Shown: in pieces, positions 33,261-41,441 of the stretch | Position numbering within the stretch: the stretch's first letter is position 1 | How the letters are laid out: each line of letters starts with the position of its first letter | Source of the DNA: Enterocola sp045654205 | GTDB taxonomy: Bacteria > Bacteroidota > Bacteroidia > Bacteroidales > Paludibacteraceae | Assembly: GCA_045654205.1 (NCBI GenBank) | Contig: JAZOMZ010000011.1 | Location: forward strand, 225,423-289,422 | Reading direction: 5' to 3' | DNA: 64,000 bases | The notes under the pieces: generated by a model | Databases searched by the model: none | The model's input: only the letters and a program-made list of their open reading frames with translations | Told to the model about the DNA's origin: nothing | Made by a program: the position numbers and the translations under genes

Positions 33261-33821
33261 TTAAAGTGTATTCTTTTGTAAGTGATACATTTTATGTCCT
33301 AAAAAATCACTCTCGTTTACAAACTCAAATCCTACAGACTTATAAAGTGCTTGTCCGCGTTCGTTGTCCACATCTACAAGTAACCCCACGTATGGAATGC
33401 CTTCGTTTTTTACCTTTTCTGAAAGAGATAAAATAAGTTGCTTTGCAATACCTTTGCCTCTGTATTCTGGCAGCACAGCAAGGGAGTCTAGATAACATTC
33501 TCCCGCCTGGGTTTCATCCACTATAAATGGTCTTTTACCAGTAATATTTTCTATAATATCCCAGGTTTTGCCCCTTAGGGGGTACAATTCCCCACCATCA
33601 TATGCCACAATTCCGCCTGCAAGACAACCATCTACCTCTGCTATAAGTGCATTTTGCCAACTATATTGAGTGCCTTCTTCTGCTGCTATCTGCGTGATAA
33701 CATCCATATAATTTTCACCACAATATCCTTTTAAGCTATCCTCGCACGCTATTGCAATGCACACCACCTGTGCAATAAAACTTGCATCTTCTGCTGTGGC
33801 TTTTCTGATATTTAGTTCCAT
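33261..33821 (-). CDS. GNAT-family N-acetyltransferase
   Basis: The 186 residues match GNAT acetyltransferases. Acetyl-CoA binding motif A is LAVLPEYRGKGIAKQLI (about 113-129), followed by YVGLLVDVDNERGQALYKSVGF. The N-terminus is typical (IRKATAEDASFIAQV). The substrate is unknown. It is a single gene between the DUF486 and DUF2752 genes on the same strand. Confidence 0.88.
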   Translation of the reverse strand: MELNIRKATAEDASFIAQVVCIAIACEDSLKGYCGENYMDVITQIAAEEGTQYSWQNALIAEVDGCLAGGIVAYDGGELYPLRGKTWDIIENITGKRPFIVDETQAGECYLDSLAVLPEYRGKGIAKQLILSLSEKVKNEGIPYVGLLVDVDNERGQALYKSVGFEFVNESDFLGHKMYHLQKNTL

Positions 33822-33845
33822 TTTGTTAATCGTTGCCCTATTTTG

Positions 33846-34226
33846 TTATATCTTAAATATTATTCTTACTGCCCACCACGTAAAAAATAGAATTAGATAA
33901 GTAATTAATACTTTTCTAGAATATATAAACCTATTTACTTTATCAAAAACTCCATTTATATTATACCATTTACCTAATATAGCTAACAAAATATATGGAG
34001 AAACAATAAATACAAAAGGATTCATCAAGAATGCATCACAAAAATGTCCATTAAAAAGCAAATGAATACATCTCTGAATGCCACATGACGGACAATATGT
34101 TCCTGTCATCAACCACCAAGGACATTTAGGAACATAAACAGAAGTAGCAGGTGCTACATAATAATAAATAATACCGATGGCTAAAATAACCACCGGTATC
34201 ATTATACGAATAATTTTTAATTTCAT
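33846..34226 (-). CDS. DUF2752 membrane protein
   Basis: The 126-residue protein has three or four hydrophobic helices. The DUF2752 signature is clear: CPWWLMTGTYCPSCGIQR (35-52), then HLLFNGHFCDAFLMNP. The two CxxC-like cysteines may bind a metal. It is one base from the CD225-type gene, a pairing that is common in Bacteroidota. Function unknown. Confidence 0.88.
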   Translation of the reverse strand: MKLKIIRIMIPVVILAIGIIYYYVAPATSVYVPKCPWWLMTGTYCPSCGIQRCIHLLFNGHFCDAFLMNPFVFIVSPYILLAILGKWYNINGVFDKVNRFIYSRKVLITYLILFFTWWAVRIIFKI

Positions 34227-34227
34227 A

Positions 34228-34491
34228 TTACATCATTGATGCTATTAAAGCTCCATACGCAACAATGTATATAAACCAAAAAATAGCTGTTAGCACAATA
34301 CCCCAAACAGATAATTTTTTAGCTAACGCAGCTGCTTTTAAAGCTTCTTCTTTTTGACCTGCATTCCATAATCTTTCTACAGATGCTGCCTTAACTATCG
34401 CTGGAATACCCAATGGTAAGCAACCCAAAGCAGTAGTTACAATAGCTATAGCTAGGTTGTTAGAAGGGCATAATTCTTTTTGTTCTTCCAT
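34228..34491 (-). CDS. CD225/dispanin-type small membrane protein
   Basis: The 87 residues have the CD225 layout: a first hydrophobic segment LAIAIVTTALGCLPLGIPAI with an intramembrane Cys, the conserved loop VKAASVERLWNAGQKEEAL, and a second helix near the C-terminus. Bacterial members are uncharacterised. It is coupled to the DUF2752 gene and has a promoter at 34545-34552. Confidence 0.82.
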   Translation of the reverse strand: MEEQKELCPSNNLAIAIVTTALGCLPLGIPAIVKAASVERLWNAGQKEEALKAAALAKKLSVWGIVLTAIFWFIYIVAYGALIASMM

Positions 34492-34544
34492 AATTCAAAT
34501 TTTTATGAGTTAATAAATAGGTTTATACGTTTTTCTTTAGATTA

Positions 34545-34552
34545 CAAAGTTA
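34545..34552 (-). promoter_or_regulatory. Promoter -7 element of the CD225/DUF2752 pair
   Basis: The minus strand reads TAACTTTG, matching TAnnTTTG, with a leader of about 50 nt. Confidence 0.6.
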
Positions 34553-34625
34553 TACTTGATATATTATTAAAAAAAAGAAAATATGTTAATCTAGGTTAAT
34601 TAAAACCTCAAAAACTATATCATTC

Positions 34626-35909
34626 TCATTTATTATCTTTTGCGTGCAGTATCAACCTCAACGACTGACTATAATTGAAATAATTCATCATCCAATCTAC
34701 AAAGACAAAGATTTTGTTTTTCACACCTAGGATAGAACGAAGGTGAACCACTAGCCACATTACCCATGCAGTGAAACCACCTATCTTCATGCCAGCAAAC
34801 TCTGCCACGGCTTTGTTACGACCCACGGTGGCCATAGTGCCAAGGTTTTTATAAACAAAAGACTTCATTGGTTGGCCTTTTGAAAGTCTCTTAAGGTTGT
34901 CTGCAAGAAGGTTGCCTTGTTGGATAGCCACTTGAGCAAGTTGTGGATGACCAGCAGGCCAAGCCTTGTCTGCCTCTGGCATTATACATTGGTCGCCAAT
35001 GCTAAACACGCCGTCCATACCTTCCACTTGGTTGAAACCATTTACAATAATTCTGGCTCCCCTACCCAATTTGTCAGCAGGCATATTTTCAAGTTTATTG
35101 GCAATTACACCTGTTACCCAAATAAGAGTTTGCGATGCTATAGTGCTACCGTCGTTGATATAAACTGTACCATCTTTGTAGTCGGTTACTTGTTGGTTTA
35201 GCAGCACATTCACACCCATAGAGCGCAGATATTTAAGCACATTTGCAGAAGACTTCTCACTCATTGCAGCAAGCGGTCTTGGCTGCGACTCCACAAGATA
35301 AATATTTAGCAAACTATTAGGTAGGTCTGGATAATCTTTTGGCAAAATGAAGTTTTTCATTTCAGAAAGTGCACCTGCAATTTCCACACCTGTGGCACCA
35401 CCACCCACTATCACAATGTTTAGAAGCGATTGGCGCTCTTTTGGGTCGGAAGTTACAAGAGCTTTTTCAAAGCGTTGCAACAACACATTACGCAAGCCCA
35501 TAGACTCCGATAATGTTTTCATTGGCACTGAATTTTCTTCTATTCGCTTATTGCCAAAGAAATTTGTTGTGGTACCAGCGGCAAGCACCAGATAATCATA
35601 AGAAATTTTTCCTATAGTGGTGTCAATAGCTTTTTCTTCTGGAAGAATACCTGTTACCTCAGCCAAACGGAAAAAGAAATTTTTACGTTTTTGAAAAATC
35701 TTTCTAAAAGGGAACGCAATGCTACTAGGCTCTATACCAGAAGATGCCACTTGGTAGATAAGCGGAGGAAACTGATGATAATTGTTTCTGTCCACAAGTA
35801 CCACTTGAAAGTCGGACTTCACTAGCTTTTGTGATAGTTTCAGGCCACCAAAACCACCGCCCACTATCACTACTCTTTTCTTTTCTGTTTTAGGAATATT
35901 GCAACCCAT
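34626..35909 (-). CDS. ndh: Type II NADH dehydrogenase (NDH-2) family flavoprotein
   Basis: The 427 residues match non-proton-pumping NADH:quinone oxidoreductases on the inner face of the membrane. The FAD motif is VVIVGGGFGGLKLSQKL (13-29), the NADH motif VIVGGGATGVEIAGAL near 165, and GVFSIGDQCIM plus HPQLAQVAIQQG follow. The C-terminal amphipathic part (AWVMWLVVHLRSILGVKNK) would attach it to the membrane. It transfers electrons from NADH to menaquinone. It lies 10 bases after the DUF2490 gene. Confidence 0.9.
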   Translation of the reverse strand: MGCNIPKTEKKRVVIVGGGFGGLKLSQKLVKSDFQVVLVDRNNYHQFPPLIYQVASSGIEPSSIAFPFRKIFQKRKNFFFRLAEVTGILPEEKAIDTTIGKISYDYLVLAAGTTTNFFGNKRIEENSVPMKTLSESMGLRNVLLQRFEKALVTSDPKERQSLLNIVIVGGGATGVEIAGALSEMKNFILPKDYPDLPNSLLNIYLVESQPRPLAAMSEKSSANVLKYLRSMGVNVLLNQQVTDYKDGTVYINDGSTIASQTLIWVTGVIANKLENMPADKLGRGARIIVNGFNQVEGMDGVFSIGDQCIMPEADKAWPAGHPQLAQVAIQQGNLLADNLKRLSKGQPMKSFVYKNLGTMATVGRNKAVAEFAGMKIGGFTAWVMWLVVHLRSILGVKNKIFVFVDWMMNYFNYSQSLRLILHAKDNK

Positions 35910-35919
35910 AGCTTAAATA

Positions 35920-36627
35920 CTATTTTTCATAACTTTGGAATTGTAGCACATACGCCAATCCCAATAGATGATAATATGAGTCGATAGAGTGAGAGAACTC
36001 ATAGTAAATACCTAGGATATTATTGTCGTCCACAACCCAGTCTAGACCTGCACCATATGCAAATGTATCTACATATGAAGTAGGATTTTTTTGTAGTGGG
36101 CTATACATTTCTATGTACGCATATAGATAAAGAGGAGTATTTGGAATAGCACCATCTAGACGCAAGCGAGAGCGTAGCAACCAATTATAAGACAAATCTT
36201 GCATGCTATAGGTCATTTGAAATCTCTCACGTATAGAAACTGTTAAATAATCGTTGATTTTCACATTTGGAGTAACCATCAATTTTAAGCGGTGACGCAT
36301 CTCTCCACCATAAAGATATTGAAACTCGTACGCACCAAGAAGCGCAATTCTTGGGTGTGGTTTGTAGTTTAAACCAAGTGAAGTGTAAGACATATCCACA
36401 ATAGGAGCCTCTGGTATTCCAGTTCCATTTAGATAAACTTCTTCACCAACAAATAATGTAAGATTTTTTAAAGGATTATATTCAAGATAAAAATCCACTT
36501 CACCACCTACGTCAGTAGTTTTTTCGACAGAACGAGCTTTGCCTTGTTTTTCTCTTTCAACAGCAAAAGCAGAGGTAAAGATAAAGCAAAGTGACAGAGC
36601 AACAAGTATTAATTTCTTAAGATTCAT
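35920..36627 (-). CDS. DUF2490 outer-membrane beta-barrel-like protein
   Basis: The 235-residue protein has a signal peptide (residues 1-22) and then alternating beta strands ending in aromatic residues, with the DUF2490 pattern RFQMTYSMQDLSYNWLLRSR and LGIYYEFSHS. This is likely an outer-membrane barrel of unknown role. It has its own promoter 30 bases upstream and precedes ndh on the same strand. Confidence 0.8.
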   Translation of the reverse strand: MNLKKLILVALSLCFIFTSAFAVEREKQGKARSVEKTTDVGGEVDFYLEYNPLKNLTLFVGEEVYLNGTGIPEAPIVDMSYTSLGLNYKPHPRIALLGAYEFQYLYGGEMRHRLKLMVTPNVKINDYLTVSIRERFQMTYSMQDLSYNWLLRSRLRLDGAIPNTPLYLYAYIEMYSPLQKNPTSYVDTFAYGAGLDWVVDDNNILGIYYEFSHSIDSYYHLLGLAYVLQFQSYEK

Positions 36628-36655
36628 TGTATATAATATTTATAAATTTCGGATA

Positions 36656-36663
36656 CAAATATA
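36656..36663 (-). promoter_or_regulatory. Promoter -7 element of the DUF2490-ndh pair
   Basis: The minus strand reads TATATTTG, matching TAnnTTTG, 28 bases before the start. Confidence 0.65.
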
Positions 36664-36844
36664 CAGAAAAGTAAAGAAATTTCCATTTAATCCTTAAAAT
36701 TTATTAAAAAGAAAATCCACTTCCATATTCAGGTTCTACAAAAGGTTTACTTTTGTTTTGAAATTTGGAAGATGAGGCAATAAAATAAAGTAACATTAAG
36801 AAATTATTACTATCTTTACATTTATAAAATACAAAAAATCAAAT

Positions 36845-37474
36845 ATGAAAAAGAATCTATTTTTAGCCTTGGCAATATTATTGGCAATGGCAGTGAACAA
36901 TATTTATGCACAAAACCCAACCAGAGGAAAACTTGGCAATCATGAGTGGGTAGACTTAGGACTTCCATCTGGAACAAAATGGGCAACATGCAACGTAGAC
37001 GCCACATCTCCAGAGCAAGCTGGCAAACTCTACGCCTTTGGAGAAACTACCACAAAGTCCTCATATACCGAAGAAAATTCGAAGACCAACAACATGCCAC
37101 TAGAAGACATAGCTGGCAATAAAACCTACGATGTAGCCACACTAAAATGGGGCGAAGGTTGGCGCATGCCTACCAACGAAGAAATGAAAGAACTACTTAC
37201 ATATTGCAACGATAAATATGTGCAAAAAAATGGGCGTTGGGGCAGAGAATTTACCAGCACCATCAACAACCAATCTATTTTCTTGCCAGCAACTGGCTCA
37301 AAAGAAGGCACAAAATTAATGGATTACAATGGTTGTGGCGTGTATTGGACATCTACTGCCGAAAGTAGAAGATCGCATTGCTGCGCACACGGATACAACT
37401 TTGGCGCCGCCCTAGGCGAAATGACTTCTGCCGGCCGCTTCGTTGGCATGGCCATCAGACCCGTGACAAAGTGA
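36845..37474 (+). CDS. Secreted FISUMP-domain protein
   Basis: The 209 residues start with a signal peptide ending in AQNP. The rest is a fibrobacter succinogenes major paralogous (FISUMP) domain: WVDLGLPSGTKWATCNVDA (about 36-54), AFGETTTKSSYTEEN, GWRMPTNEEMKELL and GVYWTSTAES with a C-terminal AIRPV. The fold is of the C-lectin type. These proteins are abundant on Bacteroidota surfaces; the ligand is unknown. The pseudo-promoter TATCTTTAC lies about 33 bases upstream. Confidence 0.82.
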   Translation: MKKNLFLALAILLAMAVNNIYAQNPTRGKLGNHEWVDLGLPSGTKWATCNVDATSPEQAGKLYAFGETTTKSSYTEENSKTNNMPLEDIAGNKTYDVATLKWGEGWRMPTNEEMKELLTYCNDKYVQKNGRWGREFTSTINNQSIFLPATGSKEGTKLMDYNGCGVYWTSTAESRRSHCCAHGYNFGAALGEMTSAGRFVGMAIRPVTK

Positions 37475-37483
37475 GAGGAAGAG

Positions 37484-37554
37484 ATCGGTCATGAGACCTC
37501 TTGATTCCAAATCCTTGCAAAGCGCCTCCTCCACCACATCAATGTACGCAATAG
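37484..37554 (-). pseudogene. Internally deleted fragment of the YdeI-like gene (fragment A)
   Basis: 37484-37520 matches 38775-38811, and 37523-37554 matches about 38925-38956, of the intact gene at 38730-39083. The roughly 112 bases between those two blocks are missing. The spurious minus-strand frame here has the residues IAYIDVVEEALC joined to KDLESRGLMTD. The fragment lies right after the FISUMP gene. Confidence 0.85.
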
Positions 37555-37644
37555 CTCTGCCTAATGCAACAACGGCTAAAGAAGTCATTTGTTTTTTCAA
37601 GAGAAAATGTGTAATTTAGATGGTTGAAAAAATAGGGAAACATA

Positions 37645-38367
37645 ATGACAGAAAATACATTTAAAGATAAAGTTGTGGTTGTAACAGGTGGTGCAAACGG
37701 CATTGGCAAGTGCATTGCAGATGAGTTTCGTGCGCAAGAAGCAATTGTTTATGTAATTGACAAACAAGAGGGCGAACATTTTGTTGGCGACATTGCCAAG
37801 AAAGAGGTTTTGGAGGCATTTGCTGCTGAAATTTTGAACAAACACGCTAAAGTAGATATTATCATCAACAATGCTCTCCCGCTAATGAAAGGCATTGACG
37901 AATGCACATATGAAGAATTTCAATATGCTATGAATGTGGGAGTTACAGCACCATTCTACTTGGTAAAACTTTTTAAGGAACATTTGGCAGAGGGAGCATC
38001 TATTGTAAATATTTCTTCGTCGCGTGACCGCATGAGTCAACCTCAAACCGAGAGTTACACCGCAGCCAAAGGAGGTATCGCAGCGCTTACACATGCGTTG
38101 GCAGTAAGTCTATCGGGCAAAGCGAGAGTAAATTCTATTTCGCCGGGCTGGATTGACACCGCATACACCGTTTACAACGGTCCCGACGCTAAACAACAAC
38201 CTGCTGGCAGAGTTGGCAACCCTATGGATATTGCAAATATGGTGCTATTTCTTTGCAGCGACAAAGCTGGTTTTATCACAGGCGAAAACATCTGCATCGA
38301 CGGCGGCATGACCCGCCAAATGATTTACCACGGCGACCACGGTTGGAATTTAGAAACAAGCCAATAA
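37645..38367 (+). CDS. Short-chain dehydrogenase/reductase
   Basis: This 240-residue classical SDR has the cofactor motif TGGANGIGK (12-20), the catalytic Ser in NISSSRDR, and YTAAKGGIAAL with Tyr-x-x-x-Lys. The final segment GFITGENICIDGGMTRQM is standard. The substrate is unknown. Its 3' end overlaps the convergent crcB gene by 43 bases. Confidence 0.9.
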   Translation: MTENTFKDKVVVVTGGANGIGKCIADEFRAQEAIVYVIDKQEGEHFVGDIAKKEVLEAFAAEILNKHAKVDIIINNALPLMKGIDECTYEEFQYAMNVGVTAPFYLVKLFKEHLAEGASIVNISSSRDRMSQPQTESYTAAKGGIAALTHALAVSLSGKARVNSISPGWIDTAYTVYNGPDAKQQPAGRVGNPMDIANMVLFLCSDKAGFITGENICIDGGMTRQMIYHGDHGWNLETSQ

Positions 38368-38720
38368 CCCAAGGCAATTAATAGAAATCCTAGTATAATA
38401 CTTGCAGCAACATAGCCGAGAAATCCAGCGGTATTGTCTTGCTGAAGCATTTGAACGCTCTCGTTGGCAAACGTAGAAAAAGTAGTAAACCCACCACAAA
38501 CACCAGTGGTAAGCAATAAATACCATGCATTATCCGTAGCGCTATGCTTGCCGAATGCCGCAAACAAAATGCCAAAGGCGAAGCAACCCAACAGATTTAC
38601 CGCCAAAGTTCCCCACGGGAAACCTTGACCGCAAATATTCTTCATATACGTAGAAATCAAGTATCGCAAGGCTCCCCCAACGAAACTTCCCGCACCCACA
38701 ATAAGCAAAGATTTTAGCAT
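38325..38720 (-). CDS. crcB: Fluoride channel CrcB/FluC
   Basis: The 131-residue protein with four hydrophobic helices exports fluoride. It shows GGALRYLIS (about 15-23), NLLGCFAFG and the hallmark GVCGGFTTFSTFANE (about 73-87). Length is typical. No fluoride riboswitch is visible upstream. It overlaps the SDR gene tail-to-tail by 43 bases. Confidence 0.92.
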   Translation of the reverse strand: MLKSLLIVGAGSFVGGALRYLISTYMKNICGQGFPWGTLAVNLLGCFAFGILFAAFGKHSATDNAWYLLLTTGVCGGFTTFSTFANESVQMLQQDNTAGFLGYVAASIILGFLLIALGYWLVSKFQPWSPW

Positions 38721-38729
38721 AAAGTATTT

Positions 38730-39083
38730 TTATTTAGAAATAGAATTAATATCTGGCAACGCACTCCTACCCGCATCGGTCATGAGACCTCTTGATTCCA
38801 AATCTTTGCAACGCTCAATATTCAGTTGCGTCCAATGACTTTTCTTGCGGCGAGGCGACAAACGCTGCGCAAGTCGCCCATCGGGCAAACGCTTAAGCGT
38901 ACTGTCAATCCACCCAAAGCAAAGAGCCTCCTCCACCACATCAATGTACGCAATAGCCGGCCACTCAGGCTTCTTACTGCGATACATCACCACCCAACAA
39001 CATTTCTCTTTGTTGTGGTTTTCTTCAAGCCATCGCCTAAGTTCGGCACGAGTACTGTAGTGTAGTAGGTTTATGATTTCCAT
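38730..39083 (-). CDS. YdeI/OmpD-associated family protein, short form
   Basis: The 117 residues match the YdeI/OmpD-associated family: RAELRRWLEENH, VVEEALCFGWIDS and QRLSPRRKKSHWTQLNIER. Longer members have about 190 residues, so this one lacks the C-terminal domain. It lies nine bases upstream of crcB on the same strand. Pieces of this gene are duplicated at 37484-37554, 39379-39406 and 39834-39903. Confidence 0.8.
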   Translation of the reverse strand: MEIINLLHYSTRAELRRWLEENHNKEKCCWVVMYRSKKPEWPAIAYIDVVEEALCFGWIDSTLKRLPDGRLAQRLSPRRKKSHWTQLNIERCKDLESRGLMTDAGRSALPDINSISK

Positions 39084-39390
39084 GAGTGTTTACTTTCTGT
39101 TAAACAAGACCAAATTTAATTATTATTATATGATTATCAAAAGAATATAGAGAAAATCATTTAGAGAAAATGGTACAATAAACTATCATATCGACCAAAT
39201 AGAAAAAAGTGGATAAATCCATTTGTCCAATGCTATCCGAAAAATTTGGAGTCATTCGGAAAAATGGGCCAATTATATTTCACATAAAAACATTGTTTAT
39301 TCCCCTGCAAACATATAAAATATATTGATTGCAGAGAAATAAAAGCAGTTTTTCTTTATTATTTAGGATAAAATTGGCAGTAGTAGGTTT
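39084..39390. other. Degenerate region with remnant coding DNA
   Basis: No intact gene. 39196-39270 resembles 39445-39520 inside the RhuM fragment, sharing GGANAAATCCATTTGTCCAATG and flanking positions, but is broken by stops. 39379-39406 is a small piece of the YdeI-like gene's start region. The stretch looks like rearranged debris. Confidence 0.65.
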
Positions 39391-39780
39391 GTGATTCCCA
39401 TGGGAGATTTATTTTGCGTTAAACAAAATTATAAAACTCTACAACAAATCGAAGATAGTGGAGAAATCCATTTGTCCAATGGTTACAAAAAAAAATTGTA
39501 TCTATCGGACAAATGGGGCGAAAATGTAACTATGTACAATCTCGACGTAGTAATTGCAAAAAAACACGTACTTATGACAATGGCTGATTGGAAAAATGTA
39601 CTAACTAAATTTTTAGAGTTAAACGATGAACCTATACTTCCTAATGCAGGACGTGTTACGCATGAACAAGCAGAAGAAAAGGCTCTAAGTGAATATGAAA
39701 AATTTAGAGTAATACAAGATAAAGAAATATTGAGCGACTTCGACCGCCACTGTAAATCGTTATTTAATGAGGATATATAA
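39391..39780 (+). pseudogene. RhuM-family protein with large internal deletion
   Basis: The 129-residue frame has an N-terminal piece with SGEIHLSNGYKKKLYLSDKWG and VTMYNLDVVIA, then passes straight into VLMTMADWKNVLTKFLELN and HEQAEEKALSEYEKFRVIQ. In RhuM (virulence-type) proteins the YNLDVVIA segment and the TMADW segment are separated by well over 100 residues, so the middle is missing in frame. The ATG used lies inside a YdeI gene fragment. It is probably non-functional. A hairpin terminator follows at 39786-39832. Confidence 0.65.
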
Positions 39781-39785
39781 ACATA

Positions 39786-39832
39786 AAAAAATGCTCACAA
39801 TGATTATACTAACATCATCATGAGCATTTTTT
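39786..39832 (+). terminator. Hairpin after the RhuM fragment
   Basis: AAAAAATGCTCA (39786-39797) pairs perfectly with TGAGCATTTTTT (39821-39832) around a 23-base loop. Confidence 0.75.
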
Positions 39833-39833
39833 A

Positions 39834-39903
39834 CGCCTCCTCCACCACATCAATATACGAAATAGCCAGCCAATCTAGTGTAGTAAGTTTATGATTTCCA
39901 TGG
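39834..39903 (-). pseudogene. Fragment of the YdeI-like gene (fragment C)
   Basis: 39834-39868 matches the region around 38925-38958, and 39876-39903 matches 39056-39083 at the gene's start, with the part between removed. With fragment A and the piece at 39379-39406 this makes three scattered partial copies. Confidence 0.8.
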
Positions 39904-39968
39904 AAGTCTAATGGGCTATATGAATATAACTTGTTGGGGTATGCCCATCAAGTACAAGTATAATTTTC

Positions 39969-40679
39969 TTAAAGGTAGGTTCTAATAATATCGTTTCTTA
40001 AACTATTCAATTTTTTATCATCTTGTAAAAATTCCCAAAGACAATAAGGTATCTCAAGATATTTAAAAACAACCTCACATCTCTTTAAACTATTAGGTTT
40101 TGCACCTTCATATCCTGTGTTATATACCTTATGAATAATGGAGTTTTCCATATAGAAAATAGTATTCCAAATATTAGGAGTAAAACATTTAAAATGAACT
40201 GCATATTTCCTCCAATTAGACTCAAATTTATTTAGTAACAAAAAATTTATTTGAAAACGATTTTTTCTTATATATCCAGATTCTATACAGTCTAAAATTG
40301 ATAGTAAATATATTGCCTTGTGTGGAGCTTTATAACCATCTTTTTGACAGCATTTCATACTAAATATAGAGCCTACTAAATCGTTTAAATAGACACTATT
40401 CTGTAAACCATGAGAATTACCATCTACTAAACAGTTCGTTCTATTTTCTTTTTTAGGCTCATTAATGGTTACATCAATTTTGCCAATTGTGGAATTTATA
40501 GTTCTCTTATTTAAATAATTACGCACAATAGTTCCCCAATTTGAAAAAGTTAAACCAACACCACAGTCTCCAAACTTATTTATGCATGCTGCAACTACTT
40601 CTAGAACTGAAGTATCTTCAGGGTAACTATCTATAAATTCCAACCATCTGTTATCATATGTATTGATATCATTAATCAC
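39969..40679 (-). CDS. Last gene of the restriction operon; HNH-REase-type N-terminal domain, nuclease part not seen
   Basis: The 236 residues have two parts. Residues 10-55 (LEFIDSYPEDTSVLEVVAAC, then NKFGD and FSNWGTIVRNYL) repeat the C-terminal module of the preceding gene. Residues 118-200 (KAPHKAIYLLSILDCIESG, then NFLLLNKFESNWRKY) look like the sensor-type domain found at the N-terminus of many HNH restriction endonucleases. No HNH motif follows. It is 10 bases behind the gene at 40690. It may be an accessory or specificity component; that is inference. Confidence 0.55.
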   Translation of the reverse strand: MINDINTYDNRWLEFIDSYPEDTSVLEVVAACINKFGDCGVGLTFSNWGTIVRNYLNKRTINSTIGKIDVTINEPKKENRTNCLVDGNSHGLQNSVYLNDLVGSIFSMKCCQKDGYKAPHKAIYLLSILDCIESGYIRKNRFQINFLLLNKFESNWRKYAVHFKCFTPNIWNTIFYMENSIIHKVYNTGYEGAKPNSLKRCEVVFKYLEIPYCLWEFLQDDKKLNSLRNDIIRTYL

Positions 40680-40689
40680 ATCAGATGCA

Positions 40690-41439
40690 TTATTTCCGAC
40701 TTAAATATAACCTGACAATTTTTCCCCAATCAGAAAATTGCATTTTGTTATAATATTCACCAAACTGATTCATACATTCTCCTACTATAGCCAAACTAGG
40801 TGTGTCGTCTGGATAACTATCAATAAGAAGACGTACGGCTTCATCCTCTACAACATCAATTAGACGCCCTTGAAAGTATACTCCATTAGGAATCACATTT
40901 TTAGTTTCAGTTTCATCTTTGAGTGAACAATTCGCATCCCCATAATGTATTAATTCTGGAAAATGCGTATCGATCATTTGAAGAAAAGGCACCAAATCTT
41001 TTCTTTTAAAAAGAACGAATTTATCACCATTAGTAAGTATTTCCTCTTTGATTTTTCCTTCCACAACACTCTTTTGTGCAGACAATCTACTGTAGAATGA
41101 AACATATGATTTTTTATTTAATCTAGGTTTAATTTTATGTGGTTCCCAGCAAACAAAAACATCATTATCTATATCATATCCAAAGAAAAGAAATGGTATT
41201 GCAGATTCTCTGATTTCATCAAACTCTTCGCGTTTAGGGAGTTGAGCACGTTGATGCTCCAACGGATATGGATTACCTTCATGTGAAATACATTTGAAAT
41301 ATGCATAGTAACAAGCCCCATCAAACTTAAATTGACAAACAACATCTTGTCTAAGCACCTCGAAACCTTCATAACTACCAATTGCGGTTATGAATTTCTC
41401 CATTAACACTTTCCCTTTAGGATATATTTTTCTTGCCAT
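40690..41439 (-). CDS. Restriction-operon protein of unknown function with shared C-terminal module
   Basis: The 249-residue protein is cytoplasmic. The first 150 residues (MARKIYPKGKVLMEKFITAI, then FKFDGACYYAYFKCIS) have no family I can name, but a core of beta strands with Glu and Lys could be nuclease-like. Its last 45 residues (LLIDSYPDDTPSLAIVGECM, then FSDWGKIVRLYL) match the N-terminus of the next gene. It follows the DUF4420 gene after two bases, so it belongs to the operon. Confidence 0.55.
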   Translation of the reverse strand: MARKIYPKGKVLMEKFITAIGSYEGFEVLRQDVVCQFKFDGACYYAYFKCISHEGNPYPLEHQRAQLPKREEFDEIRESAIPFLFFGYDIDNDVFVCWEPHKIKPRLNKKSYVSFYSRLSAQKSVVEGKIKEEILTNGDKFVLFKRKDLVPFLQMIDTHFPELIHYGDANCSLKDETETKNVIPNGVYFQGRLIDVVEDEAVRLLIDSYPDDTPSLAIVGECMNQFGEYYNKMQFSDWGKIVRLYLSRK

Positions 41440-41441
41440 AC

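Noticed and set aside
37412..37600. Minus-strand 62-codon frame after the FISUMP gene
   Set aside because: Its recognisable residues come from an internally deleted YdeI gene fragment; I list it as a pseudogene fragment, not a protein.
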